Of a stretch of 6,963 bases of DNA, positions 1 to 6,445 are shown piece by piece. A program made the translations under genes and the position numbers. Below the pieces are notes generated by a model. The model saw only the letters and a program-made list of their open reading frames with translations. It ran no database searches and was not told the origin of the DNA. This stretch comes from an uncultured Pseudomonadota bacterium (lineage in GTDB: Bacteria > Myxococcota > UBA796): positions 1-6,963 of the forward strand of contig CAJWHX010000179.1 in assembly GCA_913040875.1 (NCBI GenBank), in the 5' to 3' direction. The first letter of the stretch is position 1; every line of letters starts with the position of its first letter.

Positions 1-1051
1 GTTGATTCGAACGAGCCACGGCTATGATAACGGCTTGGTAATGAGTTCTAAATCCAGTTTCACGAATCGTTTGACCGATATAGGGGTTTCGTTTGGATAC
101 GACAGCTTCAATAATTTCTCTGCGCAGTCGTGGTCCATCCAGCTTGTAGATTTGATCGGGTGCGGCAGCCAGACCGGGGAACCGTTGCAAATCGACCATC
201 GCGTCGATATCCCCAACGAAGATTAGACGGTCATTTTCCAATAGTTTACTGGTAGCATCGACTGCAGATAAGACTTGAGTCCCTCGAATGATCTCCATCA
301 AGTAGGCATTTGGTAGATGTCTTAATCCAGCTTGTTCGATGGTGCTGTTGTGTATGCTTGAACCAGAGGGGATGAGCAACTCCATCGTATACTCTTTGGG
401 GTCATCACCAGTAGATATGGGTGGCCTTCGATTGACCAATAATACAGGGGCAAGCACCAGTAAAACCACGGATCCAAGAACAACCACCACAAGTGCGACA
501 GGAGTAATATCAAACATACCAATACTTTTCAGTGTTGGATTGGTTCCTTTCAAGTCCTCAACCAATCCGGCGACCACTAAGTTGGTTGATGTCCCGATTA
601 AGGTGCACATCCCACCCAATATTGAAGCGAAGGATAAAGGCATCAATAACTTTGAGATGGGTATTTGTATGCGTTTGGACCAATCAGACACAACGGGCAT
701 GAGAGTTGCTACAATCGTTGTATTATTGAGAAATGCAGACGCCAAGATGGTTGGAGCAATCAATCTCAGTAAGGCTCCGCGTTCTGACTTCGGTCGTCCA
801 AAAATCCGCCCGGACATTTGATTTAACACCCCAGTTTCACGAATACCAGACGCGACAATGAACAATCCAGCAATGGTTAACATTCCGGTATTGGAAAAAC
901 CTGAAAAGGCCAACTCTGGATCAACAATCCCGATTGTGGTGAAGAGGACCAACAGTCCCAATAGAGCGATATCGGGGGTCGTTTTGCCAAGCATCATGAT
1001 GACAAAGGCAAAGACAATCCCCACAAGTGTCAACATCGCCGCAGTAGTCAT
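1..1051 (-). CDS. SLC13-family (DASS-type) permease with RCK_C domains, 3' end outside window
   Basis: Inner-membrane permease of the SLC13/sodium-sulfate symporter superfamily, substrate not determinable here. The first 350 residues are visible and the frame stays open to the left edge. Residues 5–205 form a hydrophobic transport half with the family's re-entrant motif FLNNTTIVATLMP (107–119) and the GTSTNLVVAG motif (153–162). Residues ~219–291 look like a TrkA_C/RCK_C domain (EYTMELLIPSGSSI at the start, NDRLIFVGDIDAM near the end). A second copy starts near 310 and is cut off. In this subfamily the paired RCK_C domains sit between two membrane halves, so a second membrane half of some 200–250 residues should lie outside. 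The ATG overlaps the upstream gene's TGA (ATGA) and has no convincing Shine–Dalgarno sequence, so translation is probably coupled. Family confidence is high. Relatives are predicted sulfate, carboxylate or other anion carriers. Confidence 0.9.
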   Translation of the reverse strand, partial: MTTAAMLTLVGIVFAFVIMMLGKTTPDIALLGLLVLFTTIGIVDPELAFSGFSNTGMLTIAGLFIVASGIRETGVLNQMSGRIFGRPKSERGALLRLIAPTILASAFLNNTTIVATLMPVVSDWSKRIQIPISKLLMPLSFASILGGMCTLIGTSTNLVVAGLVEDLKGTNPTLKSIGMFDITPVALVVVVLGSVVLLVLAPVLLVNRRPPISTGDDPKEYTMELLIPSGSSIHNSTIEQAGLRHLPNAYLMEIIRGTQVLSAVDATSKLLENDRLIFVGDIDAMVDLQRFPGLAAAPDQIYKLDGPRLRREIIEAVVSKRNPYIGQTIRETGFRTHYQAVIIAVARSNQ

Positions 1052-2997
1052 TCGTCAGCCGATCCGGATTCGGTTGGTTGGTCCTCAACTGAAGGTTCTA
1101 TCTTCTTTTTACGAGTGGTCCTTCTCGTATTCTTGGGTTTCGCTGTCGCTTTCGTAGAGGTAGAGGTAGATTCCGAGCCGTCATCCGGTGTTTCGATATT
1201 GTCCTGATCGACAGGGTCCTGCTTCGTAGACTTTTTAGCTGTCGTTTTGGTTGTCGACTTCCCTTTTGTTGTTTTCTTTGGGGTGCTCTTCTTTGGGCTG
1301 GCTTTTGCAGATGAGGTTGATGTTGTTGAATCCGACCCATCTACACTTTTATCAGTCTCACCTGTGTCGCTTTTCGTTGACCTACGTTTGGGATTTGTCT
1401 TAGATTCTTCCTTAGACTTTTCCTGAGACCTTTTGTTGGGTTCCTTTGTGGTCTTTTTAGCTGTCGACTTCCTTTTTGTTTTCTTTTGGTCATCTGATGT
1501 TGAGTCCTCAGATGATTCAGGAGGCTTTTTTGATGCGGTTTTTTTGGTAGGCCTTTTCGTATGGCTTTTGGGTTTTGCGTTTTGAGAGCTGTTATCACTT
1601 GTATCTGATTCGATTGTACCGGACTCGACAATAGATTCCTTTTCAGTAACTGCATCAGTAGTTGGGGGTTCTTTAGATGTACTCTGTTCAGTTGTTGCAG
1701 TATCATCTGCACCCAATGATTCAGCCGTCAGGGTTGCAATGATCTCTCGTGTTTCATCTAGGTGTGAGGTGTCATTCCACAGAACCTCGCACAGGGCATC
1801 GATGTGGTTTGAGAGTACATCTGCACCATTTTTCTTTAGAAGCAGTCCCACATAAAATCTGCGCAGGCTTCGGAGCATCTCCTCGGCGTCCTTTTTGATG
1901 GTAAAGTTGGCCTTCTTACTTCGGATCGGTTTTTGATCGTTTCCGTACAACTCTCCAGCTTTATAGAGAGCATTCAAAATACTGTCGACTTCAGAAGTGC
2001 TCGCCGGTGGATCTGTCTTTCTGCATCTTCGAGCAATGTCACCATATGTGAAGACGAGCGTAGAGCGTTTCTTTTTGGCTCGTCTCTCTAAAATGTGATC
2101 GACAAATTCATGTACAACCGTATGTCGAATAAAATGTTTTGTGGGGTGAAAGCCTTCTTCGATGAGCTGTTCTGACAGGGTTTGTGCAAATGCGGTGTGA
2201 TACTTTGGGGATTCCAATTTTTGAATGATGGGACCTGTTCCTTTGATGGAGACCAGATATCCGCCCCCTTTGTCATTGTTAATCAGTTGAACCAGTTCTG
2301 CCTTGGCGGCCGCAGCCAAGAAGTCTGTAAATCCACTGTGACCGAAATCGGTTTCATCAAACGTAGGTGTCTTTCGAAGGATGAATTGCTTGACCATTCC
2401 TGCAGAAACAGGGCGGGGTTCATCTCTTTGAATCACCTTGATTGTCTCTACGAGGAGGGCAAAGGCTTCTTGAGATGTTATTGGTTTGGGATTTAGGCTG
2501 GTTTCTTCATTGGACTCTTCTTCGCGATGAGAGCGTTTTAAGAGGTTGTCGTAGAAGATGAATTCATCGCAGCTGGATGCCAACAGTCTAGAGGTCGCTT
2601 TTCGTGTTCCCATTCCGATGATTCGTTTATCCAACTCACGAAGTTTCATGACGAGGGGAGTAAAATCGCTATCTCCGCTGAGCAGAACAAAAGTTTGAAT
2701 ATGGGGCCTAGAATATACAAGTTCCATCGCATCCACAACGAGAGCAATATCGGCTCGATTTTTGTCCTGACCTCGGTAAGAAGTCAACTCCATCATGGAT
2801 ATTCCCTGCTCCAATAGGGCTTGTTTGAACTTTGCAAAACGGCCCCAATCTCCGTATGCACGGGATATTACCACACGCCCCTTTTCCTTTAGATGATTCA
2901 TTACGAGTTTGGTATTGAATCGGCCGAGGTTTTCACGTTCTGTACCAGCGGCAATGTTTTCGAAGTCAATGAGGATGCACAGGTTTTGTTCTTTCAT
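1048..2997 (-). CDS. NYN (LabA/PIN-like) domain protein with LOTUS/OST-HTH domain and Lys/Ser/Thr-rich tail
   Basis: Predicted RNA-acting cytosolic protein of 649 residues. Residues ~5–155 are an NYN domain of the LabA/DUF88 type: LIDFEN (9–14, D11 first acidic residue), D83 in NRADIALVVDAM, and the LLSGDSDF motif (105–112, D109 and D111). These acidic residues match the metal site of PIN-like nucleases. Residues ~175–252 resemble a LOTUS/OST-HTH RNA-binding domain (start EAFALLVETIKVI, end GGGYLVSI). Residues ~261–425 form a globular helical region I cannot name (FTYGDIARRC at 316–325 may be winged-helix-like). From ~428 to the end the chain is low-complexity Lys/Ser/Thr with acidic patches. 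The ATG fits because the NYN beta-strand begins at residue 7. No Shine–Dalgarno sequence is visible before it. The gene overlaps the downstream permease by 4 nt. Nuclease activity is inferred from the family; target unknown. Confidence 0.88.
   Translation of the reverse strand: MKEQNLCILIDFENIAAGTERENLGRFNTKLVMNHLKEKGRVVISRAYGDWGRFAKFKQALLEQGISMMELTSYRGQDKNRADIALVVDAMELVYSRPHIQTFVLLSGDSDFTPLVMKLRELDKRIIGMGTRKATSRLLASSCDEFIFYDNLLKRSHREEESNEETSLNPKPITSQEAFALLVETIKVIQRDEPRPVSAGMVKQFILRKTPTFDETDFGHSGFTDFLAAAAKAELVQLINNDKGGGYLVSIKGTGPIIQKLESPKYHTAFAQTLSEQLIEEGFHPTKHFIRHTVVHEFVDHILERRAKKKRSTLVFTYGDIARRCRKTDPPASTSEVDSILNALYKAGELYGNDQKPIRSKKANFTIKKDAEEMLRSLRRFYVGLLLKKNGADVLSNHIDALCEVLWNDTSHLDETREIIATLTAESLGADDTATTEQSTSKEPPTTDAVTEKESIVESGTIESDTSDNSSQNAKPKSHTKRPTKKTASKKPPESSEDSTSDDQKKTKRKSTAKKTTKEPNKRSQEKSKEESKTNPKRRSTKSDTGETDKSVDGSDSTTSTSSAKASPKKSTPKKTTKGKSTTKTTAKKSTKQDPVDQDNIETPDDGSESTSTSTKATAKPKNTRRTTRKKKIEPSVEDQPTESGSADE
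1051..1710 (-). other. Low-complexity tail-coding segment of the NYN protein
   Basis: This part of the gene encodes about 220 residues dominated by Lys, Ser, Thr, Pro and Asp/Glu, with histone-H1-like stretches such as KKTTKGKSTTKTTAKKSTK. At the DNA level it contains short direct repeats: the 14-mer ctttttagctgtcg occurs at 1231–1244 and 1453–1466, and tgtcgacttcc recurs close to each copy. An A7 run (coding strand) lies at 1539–1545 and an A6 at 1526–1531. The pattern suggests growth by local duplication and a disordered, nucleic-acid-binding tail. That is inference from composition. Confidence 0.75.
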
Positions 2998-3037
2998 ATA
3001 TTTTGAGGGGGGCAGGAGGGATATTGTGGAAGGACAA

Positions 3038-3066
3038 GTGAAATGTCTTGAGTGAATAGGTATAAC
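3038..3066 (+). promoter_or_regulatory. Candidate sigma70-like promoter for the ATPase–VWA–EamA operon
   Basis: GTGAAA (3038–3043, 4/6 to TTGACA) is followed after 17 bp by TATAAC (3061–3066, 5/6 to TATAAT). A start near 3073 would give a leader of about 37 nt before the ATG at 3110. The -10 element overlaps the -10 of the opposing promoter through the shared TATA, so the two polymerases could not occupy the region together. Prediction from consensus only. Confidence 0.4.
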
Positions 3067-3087
3067 GGTTTATGAGGAATTACTCAA
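3059..3087 (-). promoter_or_regulatory. Candidate sigma70-like promoter for the NYN–permease operon
   Basis: Reading the minus strand, TTGAGT (3087–3082) and TATACC (3064–3059) are separated by 17 bp, each matching 4 of 6 consensus bases. Transcription would start near 3052, leaving a leader of about 55 nt before the ATG at 2997. The site is placed correctly in a divergent intergenic region, but the match is moderate and unproven. Confidence 0.35.
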
Positions 3088-3100
3088 TCCTTTGCTTATC

Positions 3101-3104
3101 GGAG
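3101..3104 (+). promoter_or_regulatory. Ribosome binding site deciding the ATPase start
   Basis: GGAG lies 5 nt before the ATG at 3110. The in-frame TTG at 3092 is 6 codons upstream and its nearest purine-rich stretch (GAGGAA, 3074–3079) is 12 nt away, which is too far. The ATG at 3110 is therefore preferred, and the protein then starts with MRQQFTGTEEYIAD, a normal N-terminus for this ATPase family. Confidence 0.65.
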
Positions 3105-3109
3105 TCAGA

Positions 3110-3934
3110 ATGAGACAGCAGTTTACAGGTACAGAAGAATACATTGCAGATGATGCGTTGCTTGCAGATGTTAATGCAGCCATTGTTTTAGAAAAGCCAT
3201 TGTTGGTACGAGGTGAGCCGGGAACTGGAAAAACAATGCTGGCGGAGTCTCTCTCTAAGGCTCTAGGTCTTCGACTTATCAGGTGGCACGTGAAGTCGAC
3301 AACAAAAGCCCAAGAGGGGTTGTATACGTATGATGTTGTTCAGAGACTGAATGACTCCCGTTTCGGTGGTGGTGATGTTGGAAACATCTCTCATTACATC
3401 AAGATGGGACCGTTGGGGGAAGCTTTTTCCAGTAATGAACAAGTTATCGTGCTCATTGATGAAATTGACAAGGCTGACATTGAGTTCCCCAATGACTTGC
3501 TCCGCGAGCTTGATGAAATGGCGTTTGATATCCCAGAGACGAAGGAAACCATTTGCGCACAGAAGCGACCGATTGTCTTGATTACTTCAAATGCTGAGAA
3601 GGAACTTCCAGATGCATTCTTACGTCGCTGTCTGTTCCATTACATTGAGTTTCCAACACCCGAAAGAATGCGTCAGATTGTCCATGCGCATCATCCAAAT
3701 TTGGATGGAGAGTTGATCTCCGCTGCCATAGATCGTTTTTACTTTCTTCGTAGGGTAGACGGACTGAGAAAAAAACCGTCCTCTTCAGAACTGTTGGATT
3801 GGTTGGCTGTTCTATCTCGAATGGGTGCGTCTCCCGAGTTGATCCGGTCGCAGGTACCATTGATGGGGGCTTTGATAAAACGAGAGCAAGATGTCGCTCT
3901 CTTAGCTCAGCTGCGTGCAAGAAGACGATTGTAA
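3110..3934 (+). CDS. MoxR-type AAA+ ATPase
   Basis: Cytosolic AAA+ ATPase of 274 residues, MoxR branch, the usual partner of a VWA protein. These pairs act as chaperones or remodellers that mature or activate other proteins, often by metal or cofactor insertion. Visible motifs: Walker A GEPGTGKT (35–42), Walker B VIVLIDEID (112–120, catalytic E118), sensor 1 ITSN (N161), arginine finger region FLRRC (R172/R173), and the lid helix with PSSSELLDW (233–241). Length is typical for the single-domain MoxR subgroup. It is the first gene of a three-gene operon, and its TAA shares one base with the ATG of the VWA gene (TAATG), implying termination–reinitiation and fixed stoichiometry. The client protein cannot be told from sequence. 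Confidence 0.93.
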   Translation: MRQQFTGTEEYIADDALLADVNAAIVLEKPLLVRGEPGTGKTMLAESLSKALGLRLIRWHVKSTTKAQEGLYTYDVVQRLNDSRFGGGDVGNISHYIKMGPLGEAFSSNEQVIVLIDEIDKADIEFPNDLLRELDEMAFDIPETKETICAQKRPIVLITSNAEKELPDAFLRRCLFHYIEFPTPERMRQIVHAHHPNLDGELISAAIDRFYFLRRVDGLRKKPSSSELLDWLAVLSRMGASPELIRSQVPLMGALIKREQDVALLAQLRARRRL

Positions 3935-5064
3935 TGTTTACGCTATTGCTCTATCATTTACGGTCCAACGGGATTTTGGTTGGCACCCATGAGTGGTTGA
4001 CCTTTCTAAGAGGTATTCAGTGTGGTTTGGCAACCAATATAGATGGGCTGTATCAACTGGGCAGAACGACGCTCTGTAAAACAGAAGCCGAATTTGATGC
4101 ATATGACCAGGGTTTCCTTGGTGCCTTTGAGGGGGTGGAGTTTGCTGAGACGCTATTTGAGGAGATGCTTCACGAACAGCTACGCAAGTGGTTGGAAGAT
4201 GGGACAGTGGCAGAAGGAGAGCTCGTTGAGCCCGATATCCCAATTGATAAATTGATGGAGGAGTTGCAAAAACGCCTGGAGGAGCAGACGGAGCAACACG
4301 ATGGTGGAAGCCGCTGGGTAGGAACCGGAGGACGATCCCCGTTTGGCCATTCCGGTCGGGCTTCTCATGGTGTGAGAGTTGGAGGTCAATCAAAGAATCG
4401 ATCTGCCATATCGGTCGCTACCGAGCGTAAATGGCAATCGTATCGCACTGATAAAAGACTGGACAGTAGAGATTTACAGGTGGTGCTAAAGCAGCTGAGA
4501 CAGTTGACACCAACGGGGGATTGGCAACTTAATATTTCTTCAACGATCCGAAAGACAGTCGCCAATGGAGGAGAGATAGAGCTGGATTTCCAACGGGAAC
4601 GTAAGAATAGATTGCACGTGGTGTTGCTACTCGATTCAGGTGGGTCTATGGAGCCTCATGCCCGTATGGTAGAGCAATTCTTTACGGCCTTTTCTGAGAG
4701 TAAAGGATTCAAGTCTTTTCAGTCTTGGCATTTTCACAATGTTCCTTACGGTAGGTTCTTTTCAGAATCCAAGACGGAATCGATAGAAACACTGATGCAA
4801 CAGTGGACTCCACATCACAGGATTGTATGGGTTGGAGATGCCTGTATGGCTCCGTATGAACTCTATTCGCCCACCTATCATTCAAACATGCGTGGGATTG
4901 ATTGGATACAGCGAATTACACAAACCTGTCCCAAATCAATCTGGCTCAATCCAGAGAACCCCAACTATTGGAATCACCCAACCATTCAAGGGATTTCAAG
5001 AGTTGTGTCGATGAAATCATTGACGTTGGAAGGCTTGGCTGCAGGGATACAAGTGCTCAGATGA
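3934..5064 (+). CDS. CoxE-like VWA-domain protein, partner of the MoxR ATPase
   Basis: Cytosolic VWA protein of 376 residues in the CoxE-like (COG3825/COG3552-type) family. The N-terminal helical part (LLLYHLRSNGILVGTHEWL, ~4–22) is typical. A charged helix with coiled-coil character lies at ~106–125. A Gly-rich segment GTGGRSPFGHSG (130–141) is, from memory, conserved in the family. The VWA domain occupies ~225–376. Its MIDAS reads DSGGS (234–238), so Gly replaces the usual first Ser of DxSxS. WVGDACM (D302) and SIWLNPEN (335–342) follow. The open frame extends back to 3799, but that part lies inside the ATPase gene; the ATG at 3934, overlapping the ATPase stop, gives the family N-terminus. 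It overlaps the next gene by ATGA. It probably presents clients to the ATPase ring; the specific role is unknown. Confidence 0.9.
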   Translation: MFTLLLYHLRSNGILVGTHEWLTFLRGIQCGLATNIDGLYQLGRTTLCKTEAEFDAYDQGFLGAFEGVEFAETLFEEMLHEQLRKWLEDGTVAEGELVEPDIPIDKLMEELQKRLEEQTEQHDGGSRWVGTGGRSPFGHSGRASHGVRVGGQSKNRSAISVATERKWQSYRTDKRLDSRDLQVVLKQLRQLTPTGDWQLNISSTIRKTVANGGEIELDFQRERKNRLHVVLLLDSGGSMEPHARMVEQFFTAFSESKGFKSFQSWHFHNVPYGRFFSESKTESIETLMQQWTPHHRIVWVGDACMAPYELYSPTYHSNMRGIDWIQRITQTCPKSIWLNPENPNYWNHPTIQGISRVVSMKSLTLEGLAAGIQVLR

Positions 5065-5930
5065 ACGCCCAGTTGAGTCGGATTGTGTTTGGTCTAGCCA
5101 TATTTGCTGTTGGATCGGCGGCTCCATTGGCACGCATGGCTGGAGATATGAGCCCGATTTCCCTAGGGTTTGGGCGGGTGTTTATAGTTGGTGTTTTGAT
5201 GGCGATTTGGGCCGGAATTCCAAAGATGAACTCACGTGAGTGGTCCCTCACCATCTTTGCTGCGGTGTGTTTGGCAGGGCATTTTTGGACGTGGTTTGCT
5301 TCTCTTGAGTCTACGACCGTTCTACGGTCAACGGTACTGGTGTGTCTCAATCCTTTGTGGGTTGGATTGTGGGAATGGATGCGTAGTGGAGTATTCAAAC
5401 CTCGATTTTGGGCTGGTACGGCTTTTTCATTGTTCGGTGCTCTAGTAATGTCGATGGGTTCAATTGAATCCACCTCTTCTCAAGTATCGTCTTTATATGG
5501 AGATGGATTGGCGACCTTGGCCGGTCTTTTGGGTTCAGTGTATCTAATCGCGACCAAGGAAGTTAGGGCATCTGTATCGGTTCACGCCTACTCAGCAGCC
5601 GTCTGTTTGTTCACAGCAGCATTTCTCCTTGTCGCAGGGATGACACGCGGTATCAACGTTACAACTGACGTATTGATTGCTCCTTGGGTCGTACTTGCGA
5701 TGGCATTGGGACCCCAACTTTTTGGGCATGCCGGACTGACATGGTGTTTAGAAAGAATAGAAGCCTCTACCGTTGCTCTAGGATTGCTACTGGAGCCTGT
5801 GGGTGCAGCCGTACTGGCTTGGTGGTGGTTCAAAGAGGCTCCGACAGCTCAAGAAACACTTGGAGCCGCTGTGATTCTGATTGGACTGATGATCGCATTG
5901 CGGTCTAAATCCAGTTCGAACCCAAATTAG
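5061..5930 (+). CDS. EamA-domain drug/metabolite (DMT) transporter
   Basis: Inner-membrane permease of 289 residues in the DMT superfamily, ten predicted membrane helices built from two EamA repeats (about 8–133 and 150–280). Family hallmarks are STTVLRSTVLVCLNPLWVGL (84–103) in repeat 1 and EASTVALGLLLEPVGAAV (234–251) with WFKEAPTAQETLGAAVI (256–272) in repeat 2. Members mostly export amino acids, metabolites or drugs; the substrate here is unknown. The frame is open upstream to 4902, but the ATG at 5061 overlaps the VWA stop (ATGA) and gives a normal DMT N-terminus. The only Shine–Dalgarno-like stretch (AGGG, 5043–5046) is about 14 nt away, so coupling to the VWA gene is likely. Its TAG interleaves with the stop of the convergent CULT gene. 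Confidence 0.92.
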   Translation: MNAQLSRIVFGLAIFAVGSAAPLARMAGDMSPISLGFGRVFIVGVLMAIWAGIPKMNSREWSLTIFAAVCLAGHFWTWFASLESTTVLRSTVLVCLNPLWVGLWEWMRSGVFKPRFWAGTAFSLFGALVMSMGSIESTSSQVSSLYGDGLATLAGLLGSVYLIATKEVRASVSVHAYSAAVCLFTAAFLLVAGMTRGINVTTDVLIAPWVVLAMALGPQLFGHAGLTWCLERIEASTVALGLLLEPVGAAVLAWWWFKEAPTAQETLGAAVILIGLMIALRSKSSSNPN

Positions 5931-6367
5931 GGGGAGAGGATAACATTGGCCTTTGAAAATCCTGCGAAACTCATGCTGTATTCATTTGGTCGATGATAGG
6001 ACCAGCCTAAAAACTCCATACATTGAGAACAAATTAAATATCGCCAGCAAAATCCGGGGAACCAAGAGTCTGCAGGGACAGGTGGCCCTTCAACCAGAGT
6101 GTTTTGCACGGATCGAACGGTGATGACCTCATGAATGAAGCCATGTGGGTTGACTTGAGCGGTGTCCGATGGGATGTCTCCAATCGGGATGACGTCCACT
6201 TCAAAGGCAACAGGGGTTTGACAGGCTGTACACTTAAAGCGTCTTGGTTCCTTGATTGGGACATCCTGTTGTTCGATAGCATTGGCGATGTCGGTTGGTG
6301 TGTCTGGAGTCACTCGCAGCATCCACTGAGTCGGACAACAATGAACTGGAAGATGGGTGCTGATCAT
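5927..6367 (-). CDS. Bacterial cereblon-type CULT-domain protein
   Basis: Small stand-alone protein of 146 residues carrying a CULT domain, the zinc-binding beta fold that in human cereblon holds thalidomide and C-terminal cyclic-imide degrons. Two CxxC pairs are present: C46/C49 and C113/C116. NPHGFIHEV (73–81) corresponds to human NPHGYVHE, and SWFPGFCW (101–108) to SWFPGYAW. The three cage tryptophans W102, W108, W122 and the aromatic Y124 have exactly the spacing of human W380, W386, W400 and F402 (constant offset 278, recalled numbering). No Lon-like domain, signal peptide or membrane segment is seen. The ATG at 6367 is the furthest upstream possible because an in-frame TAG lies four codons before it. 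Bacterial homologues such as the Magnetospirillum MsCI4 protein bind thalidomide-type ligands and uridine, but their role is unknown. It lies downstream of the fluoride channel. Confidence 0.9.
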   Translation of the reverse strand: MISTHLPVHCCPTQWMLRVTPDTPTDIANAIEQQDVPIKEPRRFKCTACQTPVAFEVDVIPIGDIPSDTAQVNPHGFIHEVITVRSVQNTLVEGPPVPADSWFPGFCWRYLICSQCMEFLGWSYHRPNEYSMSFAGFSKANVILSP

Positions 6368-6374
6368 GTGAATA

Positions 6375-6378
6375 TCCT
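6375..6378 (-). promoter_or_regulatory. Ribosome binding site of the CULT gene
   Basis: On the minus strand AGGA lies 7 nt before the ATG at 6367. The 78-bp gap to the fluoride channel gene shows no clear hairpin–T-run terminator and no strong promoter, so the two genes may share a transcript while the CULT gene keeps its own ribosome site. Confidence 0.55.
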
Positions 6379-6445
6379 AGGCAGATGCAATAAGTAGAGA
6401 TGCTGGAGTAAAGTCATTGACAGGGTTTGATGAAGCAGTTTTGGG

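Noticed and set aside
339..1157. Plus-strand open frames at 339–821 and 858–1157
   Set aside because: They are antisense to the SLC13 permease, whose minus-strand frame shows clear family motifs throughout.
1098..1712. Minus-strand open frames at 1098–1340 and 1341–1712
   Set aside because: Alternate frames of the low-complexity tail of the NYN gene; Arg/Gln/Lys-rich with no domain.
3026..3055. Nine-codon GTG mini-ORF preceded by a perfect AGGAGG (3014–3019) at 6 nt
   Set aside because: It lies upstream of, and overlapping, the predicted plus-strand promoter, so it would need another promoter. Most likely coincidence.
3092..3109. TTG start six codons upstream of the ATPase ATG
   Set aside because: Its spacing to a ribosome site is poor, while the ATG at 3110 has GGAG at 5 nt.
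3799..3933. Longer N-terminus for the VWA protein
   Set aside because: It would lie within the ATPase gene and has no family character. The ATG at 3934 overlapping the stop gives the expected start.
4902..5060. Longer N-terminus for the EamA protein
   Set aside because: The extra residues are polar, lie inside the VWA C-terminal coding region, and are not DMT-like.
6104..6397. Plus-strand open frame over the CULT gene
   Set aside because: Antisense frame; the minus-strand product has diagnostic CULT residues.
6417..6445. Plus-strand TTGACA at 6417–6422
   Set aside because: A perfect -35 match, but no -10 at 16–18 bp and no plus-strand gene downstream.
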